Below are positions 8,740 to 18,465 of a DNA stretch of 39,968 nt, in pieces (the first letter of the stretch is position 1; each line of letters starts with the position of its first letter). The position numbers and the translations under genes were made by a program. This DNA comes from Butyriboletus loyo (Eukaryota; Basidiomycota; Agaricomycetes; Boletales; Boletaceae). Below the pieces are notes generated by a model. That model made no database searches, was not told the DNA's origin, and worked only from the letters and a program-made list of their open reading frames with translations. Location of the stretch: positions 1 through 39,968 of the forward strand of contig JBBPSI010000222.1 in assembly GCA_038093515.1 (NCBI GenBank), given 5' to 3'.

Positions 8740-11700
8740 CCGGGGAGAGTGTCTTGGATAAGTAGGCACATGGGTGAAGATCGCCATTGCCGTTGTTTTG
8801 CATGAGTACCGCTCCTGTCGCTGTGAGAGAGGCGTCCGTCATGACTTTAAACTCCTTTGTCGTGTCTGGCATCGCCAGGACAGGCTGCTGTAGGAAGATC
8901 TCCTTGATCTTCAGGAAAGCGCTTTCGTGTTCAGGGGTCCATTCCCATTTCGTGGCCTTCTTCGTCAAATCGTGAAGAGGCCGAGATATCGCCGAGAAGT
9001 TGCTTATGAAGCGGCGATAGAAGTTGCAAAATCCGATGAACGATCGGACTGCTTTGACTGACGTGGGCGACTTCCATTCTTGGATCGCCTTGAGTTTCGT
9101 GGGGTCCATCTGGACTCGGCCTGCTCGGATCACCATTCCGAGGTATTCGACTTCATCTGTGTCGAAGAAGCATTTCTCCAGCTTCAGGAAGAGCTTGTGC
9201 TCTCGTAGTCTTTGTAGGACGCGGCGTGTCCTTTCTTCGTGAACTCCGGCTTCTTCGGAGTGAATGAGGATGTCGTCCATGTAGATGACGAGCCATCCTT
9301 CGGCTATCATATCACCAAAGGTGTGATCCATGAGGGCTTGGAACGTCGCCGGTGAGTTGCAAAGCCCGAAAAACATGACTGTTGGCTCAAAGAGCCCCTG
9401 CGGCGTTATGAACGCGGCCTTCCAGCGGTCGCCGGGCTTGATAAGGACATTGTTGTATCCCCAACGAATGTCCATCTTCGTAAAGATCTTGGAGCCTTTC
9501 AGGCGGTCGACAAGATCACCAATGAGGGGTAGCGGATAGGCGTTTTTAATCGTGTGGGCGTTTACGTGCCTATAGTCCTGGCAAGGACGTAGGGATCCAT
9601 CCTTCTTTCCTACGAAAAAGAAGGGAGCGGCTTGGGGTGACTTGGAGGGGACTATCTTCCCCGTCTTGAGATGTTCGGCAACAAACTCTTTGCATGCCTC
9701 CGTCTCCTTAGGGTTGAGAGGGTAGGCCTTGGCGACTCGAGGGAGGAAGTCCTTGTCCAGGTCGATCGCGTGGTCAAATGACCGTGATGGGGGAAGCTCG
9801 TCGAGATTCTTCTTCTCGAAGACGTCTTCAAAACCTTTGTACTGAGCCGGCAGTGTCTTCTTCGGCTTTTCTTCCTTGGCGGCTATCTCCGTTGATACCG
9901 TCGCTTTGCGAACTTCGTATGTTCGTCTTGCACTCTGGTCTAGGCGCTTTTTCCAGAGGTGCGCCATCCTCGTGTCCGGGTCCATGTCGAGGTACCGGAT
10001 GAGATACCGTTGTGTAATCGCCCATGGGTCGTCGGGGCGTCTTTCTGCTGGTTGGTCTGGGAATACGACTCTACCAGTCGTCCAGTCTATGTCGGGGTTG
10101 GCGTCGCGAAGCCATGGCAGCCCGAGGATAACATTTTCTTGACCTACGTTGAGGATCAAGAATTCTCTAAGTTGTTCCGTTCCTCCCGTCTGGAGGATCA
10201 TCGTCGTCGAGTAGCGTATGGTTCCTCCTTTGTTTCGGGAACCGTCGACGTTCTGAGCTACCAGCTCCTTGGTTAAACATTTGATGGGGAGGTTGTTCCG
10301 TTTGACAAAATCCCTGTGTACGAAGCATCCTGATGCTCCACTGTCCACCAGCGCGGTGGTGTCGAATACTGGCCCGTTCTTGTTGGCGCATAGCACAACC
10401 GGGATACGCATGGACTGGGCTTTCTGGCCAGTCGAGTATGTGAAGGCGGCAATTGTCTCGGGGTGCCGCTCAACCTCGGGGGAGGGGAAACTTGGGTGGT
10501 CTCCCATAGCGGGGATCTTCGTCATCCGCTCTGCTGACAGTTCGTCGTCTGCTCCTCTCTTGACTGCTGTTGTACCAGGAGCGTCGTAGAAACGTTCTAT
10601 AGGGGTTTCTGCCCTAATAGGAGGAATCGGGGGCAAATCTTCATCGTCTTCCTCGGTGGCGATAAGATTGGGCACGTCCTCGTGCATGGGTCCTGGGGTC
10701 TCCAGGGGCGTGGCGTAGGAGGTCTCCTCGGTGGTCTCGTTGCTACTGCTGACCTCCCGTCGTCTTTTCTTGCGCTCTTGCGCGTCTTCTTCTTCTCGGA
10801 TCCTTTTTCCGAGGATTTCTTGTGCTACCGCGGCGGCTTGGTAGGCTTTCCTTAGGTCTGCGGGAGAGGTCGCTCGTTTCGACCTTCTTAATGTCGGCTT
10901 CATATCGGCAGCCGGCTTCTTTTCATCTTGGCCTCCGGACTTCTTTCTCCAGAGGGCGATCAACTCGTCAGTTGTCATTGTTGCTTCTTTTAATACTGCC
11001 CCAGGGGTCATCTCCTCCTTGGGTTCGGCAGTAGTCTCTTTTGGTGCTTGTGCGGGTACTGGCGTCGGCGCAGGCTTCCTTGGTGCGAGCGTGGGTTTCC
11101 TCACGAGAGGGCGTCGGTGTACGAACGGCTTGCTCCGTTGTACTAGTGTAAACCCCTCGGAGTCCACTGTTGGCTCGGGTTTACCTGTGCTCGACCCAGA
11201 TATCGGCGATCGGGGTGAGACTCTGTCGATGAGAGGACGTGGGGCGATACGTTCTGCCAGCGTCTTGGCAGCGGGTTCCTCTTTCTTCTTGCCAAAGGCC
11301 TTCTCGAGGCGTTGGCGAATTGTATCCTTGCTGATACCTCTCGACTCCAGGGTCTGGAGGAGTTCCTTAACCGAGGGCTCCGACGTGGAGGCGGCTCGGA
11401 CTTGTGACGGCGGCGGTGTCGGGGAAGAGGCGCGTCTGGCATTCCCAATGTTCCAGGCTCTCGCAAGAGGTGGTGGAAGATTCTTCTGCGGGGTGGAGGT
11501 TACGCGAACCTGTACTGGTGGGGACGAAGCGCGTCTGGCTTTCCCGATCTCCCGTGCCTTGTCGAGGGGGGAGGGTTTCCTTGTGGCGGTGGTGGTGGCG
11601 CGTATCTGCGCGGGGGAGGAAGAGGCACGCATGGCTCTCCCTATGGCTCTTGCCTTTTCGATAGGGGAGCCAGTTCGGCGGGCTGCTCCCAGGGAGAGGG

Positions 11701-12064
11701 CTTTCTGAAGTGGGGTTTGTCGGGCGGCGGGGAGGGAGACTGCGCGTAAGTGCGCGACGGGGGAAGAGGCACGCATGGCTCTTCCGATGGCTTTCGCTTT
11801 CTGTAGCGGGGAACGGCGGGTGACGAGAGTGAAGGGTGCTTCTGCCGCGGCAGGATGACGGTGGAAGGGATTTCGGCAATCTGCTCGCAAGCAGGTAGAG
11901 GTAGGGGCGGCGGGGGCTAAGGTGACTCTGTTGATGACGACGTCTTCCATTGGGTGTACATGGAAGGGATTGTTGCAGTGGGGACGTTGGCAGGTCCACT
12001 GGACACGTTGTCCAAACTCCTCGGTCTTCTCAGCGAGAAGGGCGTATCGGTTGGTGAAGGACAT
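8740..12064 (-). pseudogene. Family B Gag-Pol, 5' part: Gag, protease, reverse transcriptase
   Basis: I take ATG at 12064 (MSFTNRYALL) as the start; the frame is also open upstream into the LTR (to 12181), but that would place it across the LTR end. Gag has two copies of an unusual C-x4-C-x4-H-x-H motif and five basic tandem repeats, then a short helix-forming segment and an acidic, Pro-rich region. An aspartic protease follows with the DSGAS active site (near 10345-10330) and VILGLPWL. The reverse transcriptase has CQDYRHVN, the YMDD catalytic motif (near 9280), FCNFYRRFI and the start of RNase H (TDASLTATGAVL). Gag and Pol share one frame without a frameshift, as in Tf1-like elements. The gene is broken at 8739 by the nested LTR. 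Confidence 0.93.
11381..11809 (-). repeat. Five tandem basic repeats in family B Gag
   Basis: Counting from the upstream end of the frame at 12181, residues 125-267 contain five units of about 16-35 residues. Each is built on P-(L/I)-x-(K/R)-A-x-x-(I/L)-G-x-A-x-R-(A/T)-(S/G)-S-P (for example PLQKAKAIGRAMRASSP and PLDKAREIGKARRASSP), with a variable Thr/Val/Arg-rich linker. The units are highly basic and could act in RNA packaging. That role is inference. Confidence 0.8.
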
Positions 12065-12148
12065 GGCGATCTCGGGGCGACTTCGCAAAGTTGGAGATGG
12101 CGGCGGGCTGGGGGCGGCTTTACTGTTGGAGAACAGAAGCGAGTAGAG

Positions 12149-12158
12149 AGCTAATTCT
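12149..12158 (-). other. Candidate self-priming primer binding site of element B
   Basis: The interior begins two bases inside the 5' LTR edge (12161). On the sense strand it reads AGAATTAGCT, exactly complementary to AGCTAATTCT in the R region of the same LTR (complement of 12387-12396), about 36 nt after the TATA box. No TGG-type tRNA-primer site follows the LTR. Tf1 of fission yeast primes with an 11-nt match between its own mRNA 5' end and the site next to the 5' LTR. The present arrangement looks the same. Confidence 0.65.
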
Positions 12159-12160
12159 TT

Positions 12161-13491
12161 TGTTACGCTGGTAGCGCACAATAGCTAGCAAGCGAGCACT
12201 TATAGGGGCTCGAGCCTAATGAGGAAACTAGCCGACTCGCGTAGACGACGCTATCGGGTGTCTTGCAAAGCAAGTGTCGGCGAGATCTTGAGTGGTGGCG
12301 ACCAGACGAGATCGAGCAGACTCTTATCGGCTTTATCGGCAAGAGAAGGGTATATTGCTAGATTACTATGCACTTGGTAGATGCGTAGAATTAGCTAAAG
12401 AAGTTGTACTACTCTAAGTACGAGTATATATACTACTGGGTATCGTGCACAGACCGAGCTGTGCGTGGCAGCGAAGGGCAAAGGGCTATGAGTCTGTCCG
12501 AGTCATAGCGGCGAATGAAGAAGCGGCAAAGTGCCGGTAACGAGGGAGCGAAGCTCCGGGTAAGGTGGCGACATCGTCAGCGAATGAGAAGTGCTGAACA
12601 TGAAGTGACGATGTCCATGAGGCTGGCCCCACAGGGCGAAGGGTGCGCGAACGGCGGAGCCCTTGGATATTGTTATGAGACAATGAAGTTATCAAGTCAC
12701 ACGAAGTTCCACTACTGTTGCAGTACTACACAGGTACTGGCGAGGTGTAATGAGGATAGCTCAAATCTTAATCTCTCAACTGTTGCCAGCGAATAAGACA
12801 AGTGGTTAAAGCTAGGGAATCCTAGTCTAACCACGAGCCCTTTTATATTGTACAAGGACGCGCACAGACCATGCTGTGCGTGTGAGGATTTACTATACAT
12901 GGATAGACTAAAGAAGAGAAGCGCAACGGTGATTAACCACACGAGGCGCGGGGATCAAAAAGAAGAGAAGTAAACGGAGATTAAATACATGTGTCGTGAC
13001 GTCATAGAGTCTAGGCCTGGTCTAGGCCATGACATCATATGCTTAGTCAGCAAGGGATCACATGTAAGTTCCCACGATCACGTGCGCTATGTCACGTGAC
13101 CTTTGAAAGTGAAAACGACTAAGTCCGAATTGAAAGTGTACGAAGTGTACGAATAAAATGTTATGATTATAACAGATATGGGTCTCGACGTGAAGGTAAG
13201 AACATGTTGTAATCTAATCACGTGCTAGTCACATGATGCAAGAAATGTCATTGGTCAAATAAGAAGGGACGCGACAGCTCAACTGAAGGTCCGGCCCGAC
13301 GGGGCGACGAGACAGGGGCTATCTCAGTGTAGTGTCACTGAGACTTGCAGGAACGAGCAGGGAAGTGGATATCATCCACTAGGTGACTAAGGAGCAGGCG
13401 ATGGGTGGCATCGCGAGACGGCGGGGGCGGCGGGGATGCGTGAGCGTGGGAAAACGAGTGGCGGGGTACGCTTAGGGGTAAAACTGTAACA
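12161..13491 (-). repeat. Family B 5' LTR, interrupted by a solo LTR
   Basis: The copy consists of 12161-12670 and 13175-13491 (minus the 5-bp duplication, 822 bp in total), the same length as the 3' LTR. Several CG dinucleotides of the 3' LTR are TG or CA here, mostly in the right-hand half, suggesting decay of methylated cytosines. Confidence 0.92.
12671..13174 (-). repeat. Family A solo LTR inside the family B 5' LTR
   Basis: The 504-bp LTR runs TGTTATGAGACA... to ...ATTATAACA and is flanked by a perfect GATAT duplication (12666-12670 and 13175-13179). The interrupted site matches the uninterrupted one in the 3' LTR near 6034-6042. Confidence 0.95.
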
Positions 13492-13620
13492 CTGACACCA
13501 TCTTCCAAAAAGACAATGACTCCAAGCACACCTGCAAGAAGGTCAAGGAGTGGCTAGATGAACAGGAGTTTAGTACTATGATATGGCCAGCACAGTCTCC
13601 TGATCTTAATCCAATATAAC
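13492..13620 (+). pseudogene. Tc1/mariner transposase, middle fragment
   Basis: After the CTGAC duplication the frame reads DTIFQKDNDSKHT...WLDEQEF...WPAQSPDLNPI, which is the second catalytic Asp (DND) and the approach to the catalytic Glu of Tc1 transposases. The codon that should be Glu after NPI is TAA (in ATATAAC, at the edge of the solo LTR), so the DDE triad was already broken before that LTR landed. Confidence 0.88.
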
Positions 13621-14438
13621 TGTTACAGTTTTACCCCTAAGCATACCCTGCCACTCGTTTTCCCATGCTCACGTGTCCCCGCCGCCCCTGCCATCTTGCG
13701 ATGCAGCCCATCGCCCGCTCCCTAGTTGCCAAGTGGATGCCATCCACTTTCCCGGTCTTTCTGCAAGTCTCAGTGCCGCTACACTGAGATAGCCCCTATG
13801 TTGTCGCCCTGTCGGGCCAGACCCACAGCTGAGCTGTCGCGTCCTCTTGTTCTTTATCCAATGACATTTGTTACATCACGTGACTAGCACGTGACTAGAT
13901 TATGATGTGTCTCTGCCTTTGCATTGAGACCTGTATCCAAGGGCTCCGCTATTCGTGTCCCCTTTGCCCTGTGGGCCCCACCTCATGGACATCGTCACTT
14001 CACCTTCTGCTCTTCCATTCATTGATGATGTCGCCTTCTTGCTTGGAGCTTCGCTCCCTCGTTACCAGCACTTTGCCACTCCACCTTTCACCATTATGAC
14101 TCAGACAGACTCATAACCCTTTGCCTTTGCTGCCACGCACAGCTCGGTCTGTGCACGATATCTATTAGTATATATACCAGCGTACTTAGCATAGTACGGC
14201 TTCCCTAGCTAATTCTACACATCTACCAAGTGCCTAGCAATCTAGCAATATACCCTCTCTGCTGATAAAGCTGATTAGAGCCTGCTCAATCTTGTCTGGT
14301 CGCCACCACACAATATCTCACCAACACTAGCTTTGCAGAAGCCCGATAGCGTCGTCTACACGAGTCGGCATCTTCCCAATTAGGCTCGAGCCCCTATTCA
14401 AGTGCTCGCTGCTAGTTGTTTCGCACATCAGCGTAACA
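13621..14438 (+). repeat. Family B solo LTR in the Tc1 transposase
   Basis: The 818-bp LTR runs TGTTACAGTTTTACCCC... to ...GCGTAACA, flanked by a perfect ATAAC duplication (13616-13620 and 14439-14443). It is in plus orientation, opposite to element B. Compared with the LTRs of element B many CG sites are TG or CA, so this is an older copy. It keeps AGCTAATTCT at 14207-14216. Confidence 0.95.
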
Positions 14439-14680
14439 ATAACATGCCTGGAGTTACCTCAAGAGGAGGCTTGCAGAATATGAATACCCCCCCAAGAGAA
14501 TACTGGAGTTGTGGGAGAGAATTCAGGTGGAGTGGGACAAGATACCAGTTGCAGAGTGTCAGAAGTTGATTGAAAGCATGCCTAGGAGGGTTCAGGCAGT
14601 GCTTAAGGCCAAAGGAGGCTATACCAAGTACTGATATCTTCCAAATACCCTTCTTCCACCAAAAGTGAATAAATTCTTGC
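14439..14680 (+). pseudogene. Tc1/mariner transposase, C-terminal fragment and 3' flank
   Basis: The open frame gives HAWSYLKRRLAEY...ELWERIQVEWDKIPVAECQKLIESMPRRVQAVLKAKGGYTKY and ends at TGA (14632-14634), the standard Tc1-family C-terminus. About 46 bp of 3' flank follow before an LTR. The right terminal inverted repeat would lie beyond 15702. I cannot identify it because the left end of the element is gone. Confidence 0.87.
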
Positions 14681-15702
14681 TGTTATGACAACGTGAGTTA
14701 TCAGAGCACACAGGGTTCTGCGACTATTGCAGTTATACACAAGTAACTGGCGAGGTAATGAGAATAGCTTCTAGCCTTAATCTCTCAACTATTGCCAGCG
14801 AATAAGACAAGTGGTTAAAGCTAGGGAATCCTAGCCCAAACCACATGCCTTTATATATTACAGGGAAATGCGCACAGACCAAGCAGTGCATGAGACTAGT
14901 TACTATACATGTATATATGAGAAGAAGTCAGTGTTGCGCAAGCAACGCACAGTCGAATGCTAGTGCGAATACCTTTGCCACAAGCGGTCCTATACAACAG
15001 TTTCAGGTCTACACAAAGACCTGGCAGGTATGAGACTGGAGCTTCAACTTAATCCTCAACTGTTGCCAGCGAATAGACAAGTGGTTAAAACTAGGGAATC
15101 CTAGTCTAACCACGAGCCTTTATATATTGTACAGAAGTGCGCACAGACCATGCTGTGCGTGAGATGAACTACTATACATGGATAGACTAAAGAAGAGAAG
15201 CGCAACGGTGATTAACCACACGAGGCGCGGGGATCATAAAGAAGAGAAGTAAACGGAGATTAAATACATGTGTTGTGACGTCATAGAGTCTAGGCCTGGT
15301 CTAGGCCATGACATCATATGCTTAGTCAGCAAGAGATCACATGTAAGTTCCCACGATCACGTGTGCTATGTCACGTGACCTTTGAAGTTGAAAACGACTA
15401 AGTCCGAAGTGAAAGTGTACGAAGTGTACGAATAAAATGTTATGATTATAACAGTCAGGGTCGACGGAGATTAAAATAGAAGTCAACGGTGATCAAAAAG
15501 AAGAGAAGTAAACAGAGATTAAATACATGAGGTGTGACATCATAGAGTCTGGGCCCGTCTGGACCATGACATCATATGCTTAGTCAGCCTATAGTCACAT
15601 GTATAATCCCACGATCACGTGCACTAAGTCACGTGACCTTTGAAAGCGAAAATATGACAAAGTCCAAACACAAAGTTTGTTATAGGAGATACGATTATAA
15701 CA
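14681..15702 (-). repeat. Family A LTR (outer), split by a younger LTR
   Basis: Bases 14681-14931 plus 15459-15702 make a 495-bp LTR (TGTTATGACAAC... to ...CGATTATAACA), flanked by CTTGC (14676-14680) and CTTGG (15703-15707), a 5-bp duplication with one change. It is more like the LTR of element A at 4800-5295 than the other copies, so it belongs to the older subgroup. Confidence 0.9.
14932..15453 (-). repeat. Family A solo LTR (inner), nested in an older family A LTR
   Basis: The 522-bp LTR starts TGTTGCGCAAGC and ends ATTATAACA, with a perfect GTCAG duplication at 14927-14931 and 15454-15458. It is a close relative of 8231-8739, sharing the alternative first 100 or so bases. Confidence 0.93.
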
Positions 15703-15889
15703 CTTGGTATACCTATTTTAGAATAGACATATCTCCACAGCCACATGGCCACATCACATGACCCAGGGATGTATTTGTAGCCAGGAGGCAGTGCTATCAC
15801 CTACCTCACCAATGCTAAGCAGGATTCCCACACCATCAGGTGCTACATGGCATCTAGTGAAAGATAGTGAAACATTGTAAGGGTTTTTT
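15703..15889. other. Unassigned AT-rich flank, probably right end of the Tc1 element
   Basis: No gene. It follows the Tc1 3' flank once the LTR is removed, so it may include the right inverted terminal repeat of that element. Without the left end this cannot be shown. Confidence 0.3.
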
Positions 15890-16021
15890 CACTTACTGTA
15901 TCATAGGTTGTGTCTAGACTTCATCACATGTACTCTCTCAAAATCACATGCACAAGGTCACATGATTTTGAAAGTGGAAATAACAAGTCCAAAAACCAGG
16001 AAATAATATAGTATTATAACA
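15890..16021 (-). repeat. Degenerate LTR fragment related to family A
   Basis: The order CATCACATGTA...AATCACATGCAC...GGTCACATGATTTTGAAAG...AAGTCC...ATTATAACA parallels the U3 of family A (ATCACATGTA, ATCACGTGC, GTCACGTGACCTTTGAAAG, AAGTCC, ATTATAACA), with CACGTG decayed to CACATG. The left boundary is not visible. It is the most diverged member in the window. Confidence 0.6.
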
Positions 16022-16863
16022 ATGAGGACTTCATTGTAGTCCATACAGAATAGAGACAAAAAGGAAAGAAATCATAACAAAAAGTGTGATTAAGGATAAA
16101 ATAGGTTACAGACCTATGTACCTTGTAATGTCCTTGAGCCACTTTTACAGCACTATGCTTAATTTAAACTTGGTTGGTAAAAAAGTGTAATAGATAAGCA
16201 GCACTCTATTTTCCCAATGCTGTAGTAGGTCCAGGTACAAAAATTACTATATAGTACTATGTTGGCTACATAGTCAAGCAGGGTGCTACAGCACACACAC
16301 ATATATATGGCACTCTCTGTTGCATTCCAACAGAGAACCCATGCAAATGCAATATATAGTATATCCAGTCACAATGTTGAAACACTGTACTATATCCCAA
16401 AGTGACAAAAAGGACAAACAAATCTGGACCAAACTTACGATTGTCATCGTAAGAGCTACATCGACATTGCCATGGAGCCCAATCATACAGCGTCCAAGGT
16501 GTTCTACAATTGTTGCCACATCTAGTGTGTCCGTACCGAGGATACCAAAAGGATATACCGCCAACGAATTGGCTAGCATAGCATAGGTAGCGTACTATGG
16601 ATTCTAATAAGAAGAAGTCCAAGAAAAGTCTCAATCATCCTCGAGAAATAATCGCCGCAGGCTTTAGTACAACAATCTCGTAACCCAGACAAAGAGCTCG
16701 ATAAGGCACAGGACAACGGAGAGTGAATGGACTGTAACAAGAGTGACGCCAGAAATTATGCTGACTGGGAACAGTGATGTAGGGTATTGCGGGATGCACG
16801 AGAGCGAGTCGGTAACGGACATGTGCGTGAAACCTTGAGTCGGGTGGTGTAATGCACCGGAGT
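16022..16863. other. AT-rich transition DNA without a supported gene
   Basis: This marks the border between the transposon block and the gene-bearing part. On the minus strand, around 16590-16427, a stretch reads as plausible coding sequence (AVYPFGILGTDTLDVATIVEHL) and ends at a good donor (GTAAGT). I can find neither neighbouring exons nor a family. It may be an orphan exon or chance. Confidence 0.35.
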
Positions 16864-18465
16864 CTAATATGGGGGCTTTTTGAATTCGTCGTTGATAGCC
16901 TGTGCTTCAGGGTCGAATTCGTCGGTATGGATAATTCTTCCCGCAGCATCATACTCTACACCCGGACCATTTACAAGAGAATTCATCTAACGGACCCCGT
17001 CGAAATGATCAGCAACGACACCCATTGTATCTGGAGGACAAACCTGTATGTGAACGCTATCCCCTTTTTTCACAGAGATGTGGTGGGGATGCGCTGAATT
17101 TGGAGGTGTGCGGAATGCGACCGTTGACTGAGCAGTGGAACTATATAGCAAACGTGTCAGGAGAGCGAAAGACGCGTATTCGAATATACAGACGTAAATC
17201 CATCTGTGCTCTGCAAAGTAAAGTTTGTCAATCTCCGGACCACTCGACAAGCCACAATCTGATTCAGAACGTTAGCTTAGATAAGACAAATGGTCCGATC
17301 GGTCTAATTACAGTAGATGCAATCGCAGCAGGAACATTCGCGATGATGGACATAACCGCATTCAAGTTGAGCAGCATGAAAATCTAGAAATAAGGTCAAC
17401 AATCAGCCAGAATGATACCGGCGGGTAGTGACACAGAACACGATCGTACTCACCGTCGCAAGGAGGTTCGCCAAGAATCTACAGATGCCAATTTGTTAGA
17501 TCTACCTAAGGTCAACCTGTTCAGGTGCATGTATGCGGGCTTACGCGATGACAAAGTAGATCAACCCGTCGCCAAATATTAAGTTGATGAGTTTGGACCT
17601 GCCATTTGCAGGGAACGCAAGTTTCCAGCCAGTCAAGCACAGGACGATGAGATCGAAACCCATGGAATATATGAAGCTGATAGCAAGGATTTGGTTATCG
17701 GTGTACGTGATGACACAAGTGCCTTCAATCCAGGCAGCCTTGAGAAGAATCCCTGGAGGGCGGAATATGTGAGTGTCCAATGCGCCATCAAACTACTCAC
17801 CATGTAACAGCAACGACCAGTGGCCAAGAATGACTAGGATCAGGAAGGTCACGACATACTTATTCTGTGACCACACGGCCATTCTGAGGAGTGTAAGAAA
17901 CAATATACAAGAATCTCAGTCGAGACGTACGTTCTTATCGAGAGGTTGATACTGGCGAGGCCGATGGCGGCATTTCCAAACACTTGGTCGAACGTATACA
18001 GCGCCTGGCAATTGATTTCTGTCCTGACGTTGAGGGCGATGGCACTACATGGAGCTTTAAAATCGGTGCCAAGTGGATCAAAGAGAAATCAGACTCACAT
18101 TCCGATGAGGGCAAATAATAGACAGTAACGACCCGCAAAATAAAATATCTGTATTTGGCTTGTCACCGAGTGACCAAAAGTGATGGAAGGACCGTCCTAC
18201 CAATGGCCACCTGAACTTCCTCTTTCCAGCGAGGAACTGCCAATCAAAGTCCAACGAGGTGACGAACTCCCATCTAAAGATACCATGAGCGAAGGGTGCG
18301 TATATGCGAGTCCGGAGGATGACTTGCATGTAGATACCCAAGAGGGCATGCATAAAATTATTAAAGGCAACTAGCGATGACCTTTGTCAGTACGATGGAT
18401 TGTATGATGTATCCTGACCTACCAGCGTCGGCCTGTATCTCGGCTTGAGACTGCCAGTCGACCAT
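16864..18465 (-). CDS. Seven-helix fungal membrane protein, paralogue 1
   Basis: Twelve exons on the minus strand: 18465-18423, 18370-18328, 18273-18201, 18148-18099, 18044-17931, 17883-17801, 17752-17545, 17478-17454, 17383-17312, 17258-17190, 17127-17044, 16986-16864. They join in phase to 987 nt (328 residues). The protein starts MVDWQSQAEI. It has a conserved LDFDW...GKRKFRWPL stretch, several hydrophobic segments fitting about seven helices (ILGHWSLLLHG, FIYSMGFDLIVLCLTG, YFVIAFLANLLAT, MLLNLNAVM), then ACRVVRRL and a charged tail ending DEFKKPPY. It matches no STE3 receptor motif. It looks like one of the many Agaricomycete membrane proteins of unknown function. The second intron appears to use a GC donor (GCAAGT). 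It diverges from its paralogue at 21314. Confidence 0.8.

Larger units (their letters stand above)
5530..13491 (-). mobile_element. Complete chromodomain Ty3/gypsy retrotransposon, family B (Tf1/sushi type)
   Basis: Two 822-bp LTRs (5530-6351, and 12161-13491 after removing a nested 504-bp LTR plus its 5-bp duplication) bound an interior on the minus strand. CTGAC repeats at 5525-5529 and 13492-13496 form a perfect target duplication. The interior has one long Gag-Pol frame from 12064 to 6394, broken only by a solo LTR (8231-8739) and one stop codon (8056-8058). By hand count the two LTRs differ at about 25 of 822 positions. Many of these are CG to TG or CA in the 12161-13491 copy. The element lies inside the Tc1 transposase gene. 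Confidence 0.95.

Noticed and set aside
11019..11708. 229-codon plus-strand frame
   Set aside because: It is antisense to the GC-rich gag region of element B, whose minus frame has clear motifs; no motif in the plus frame.
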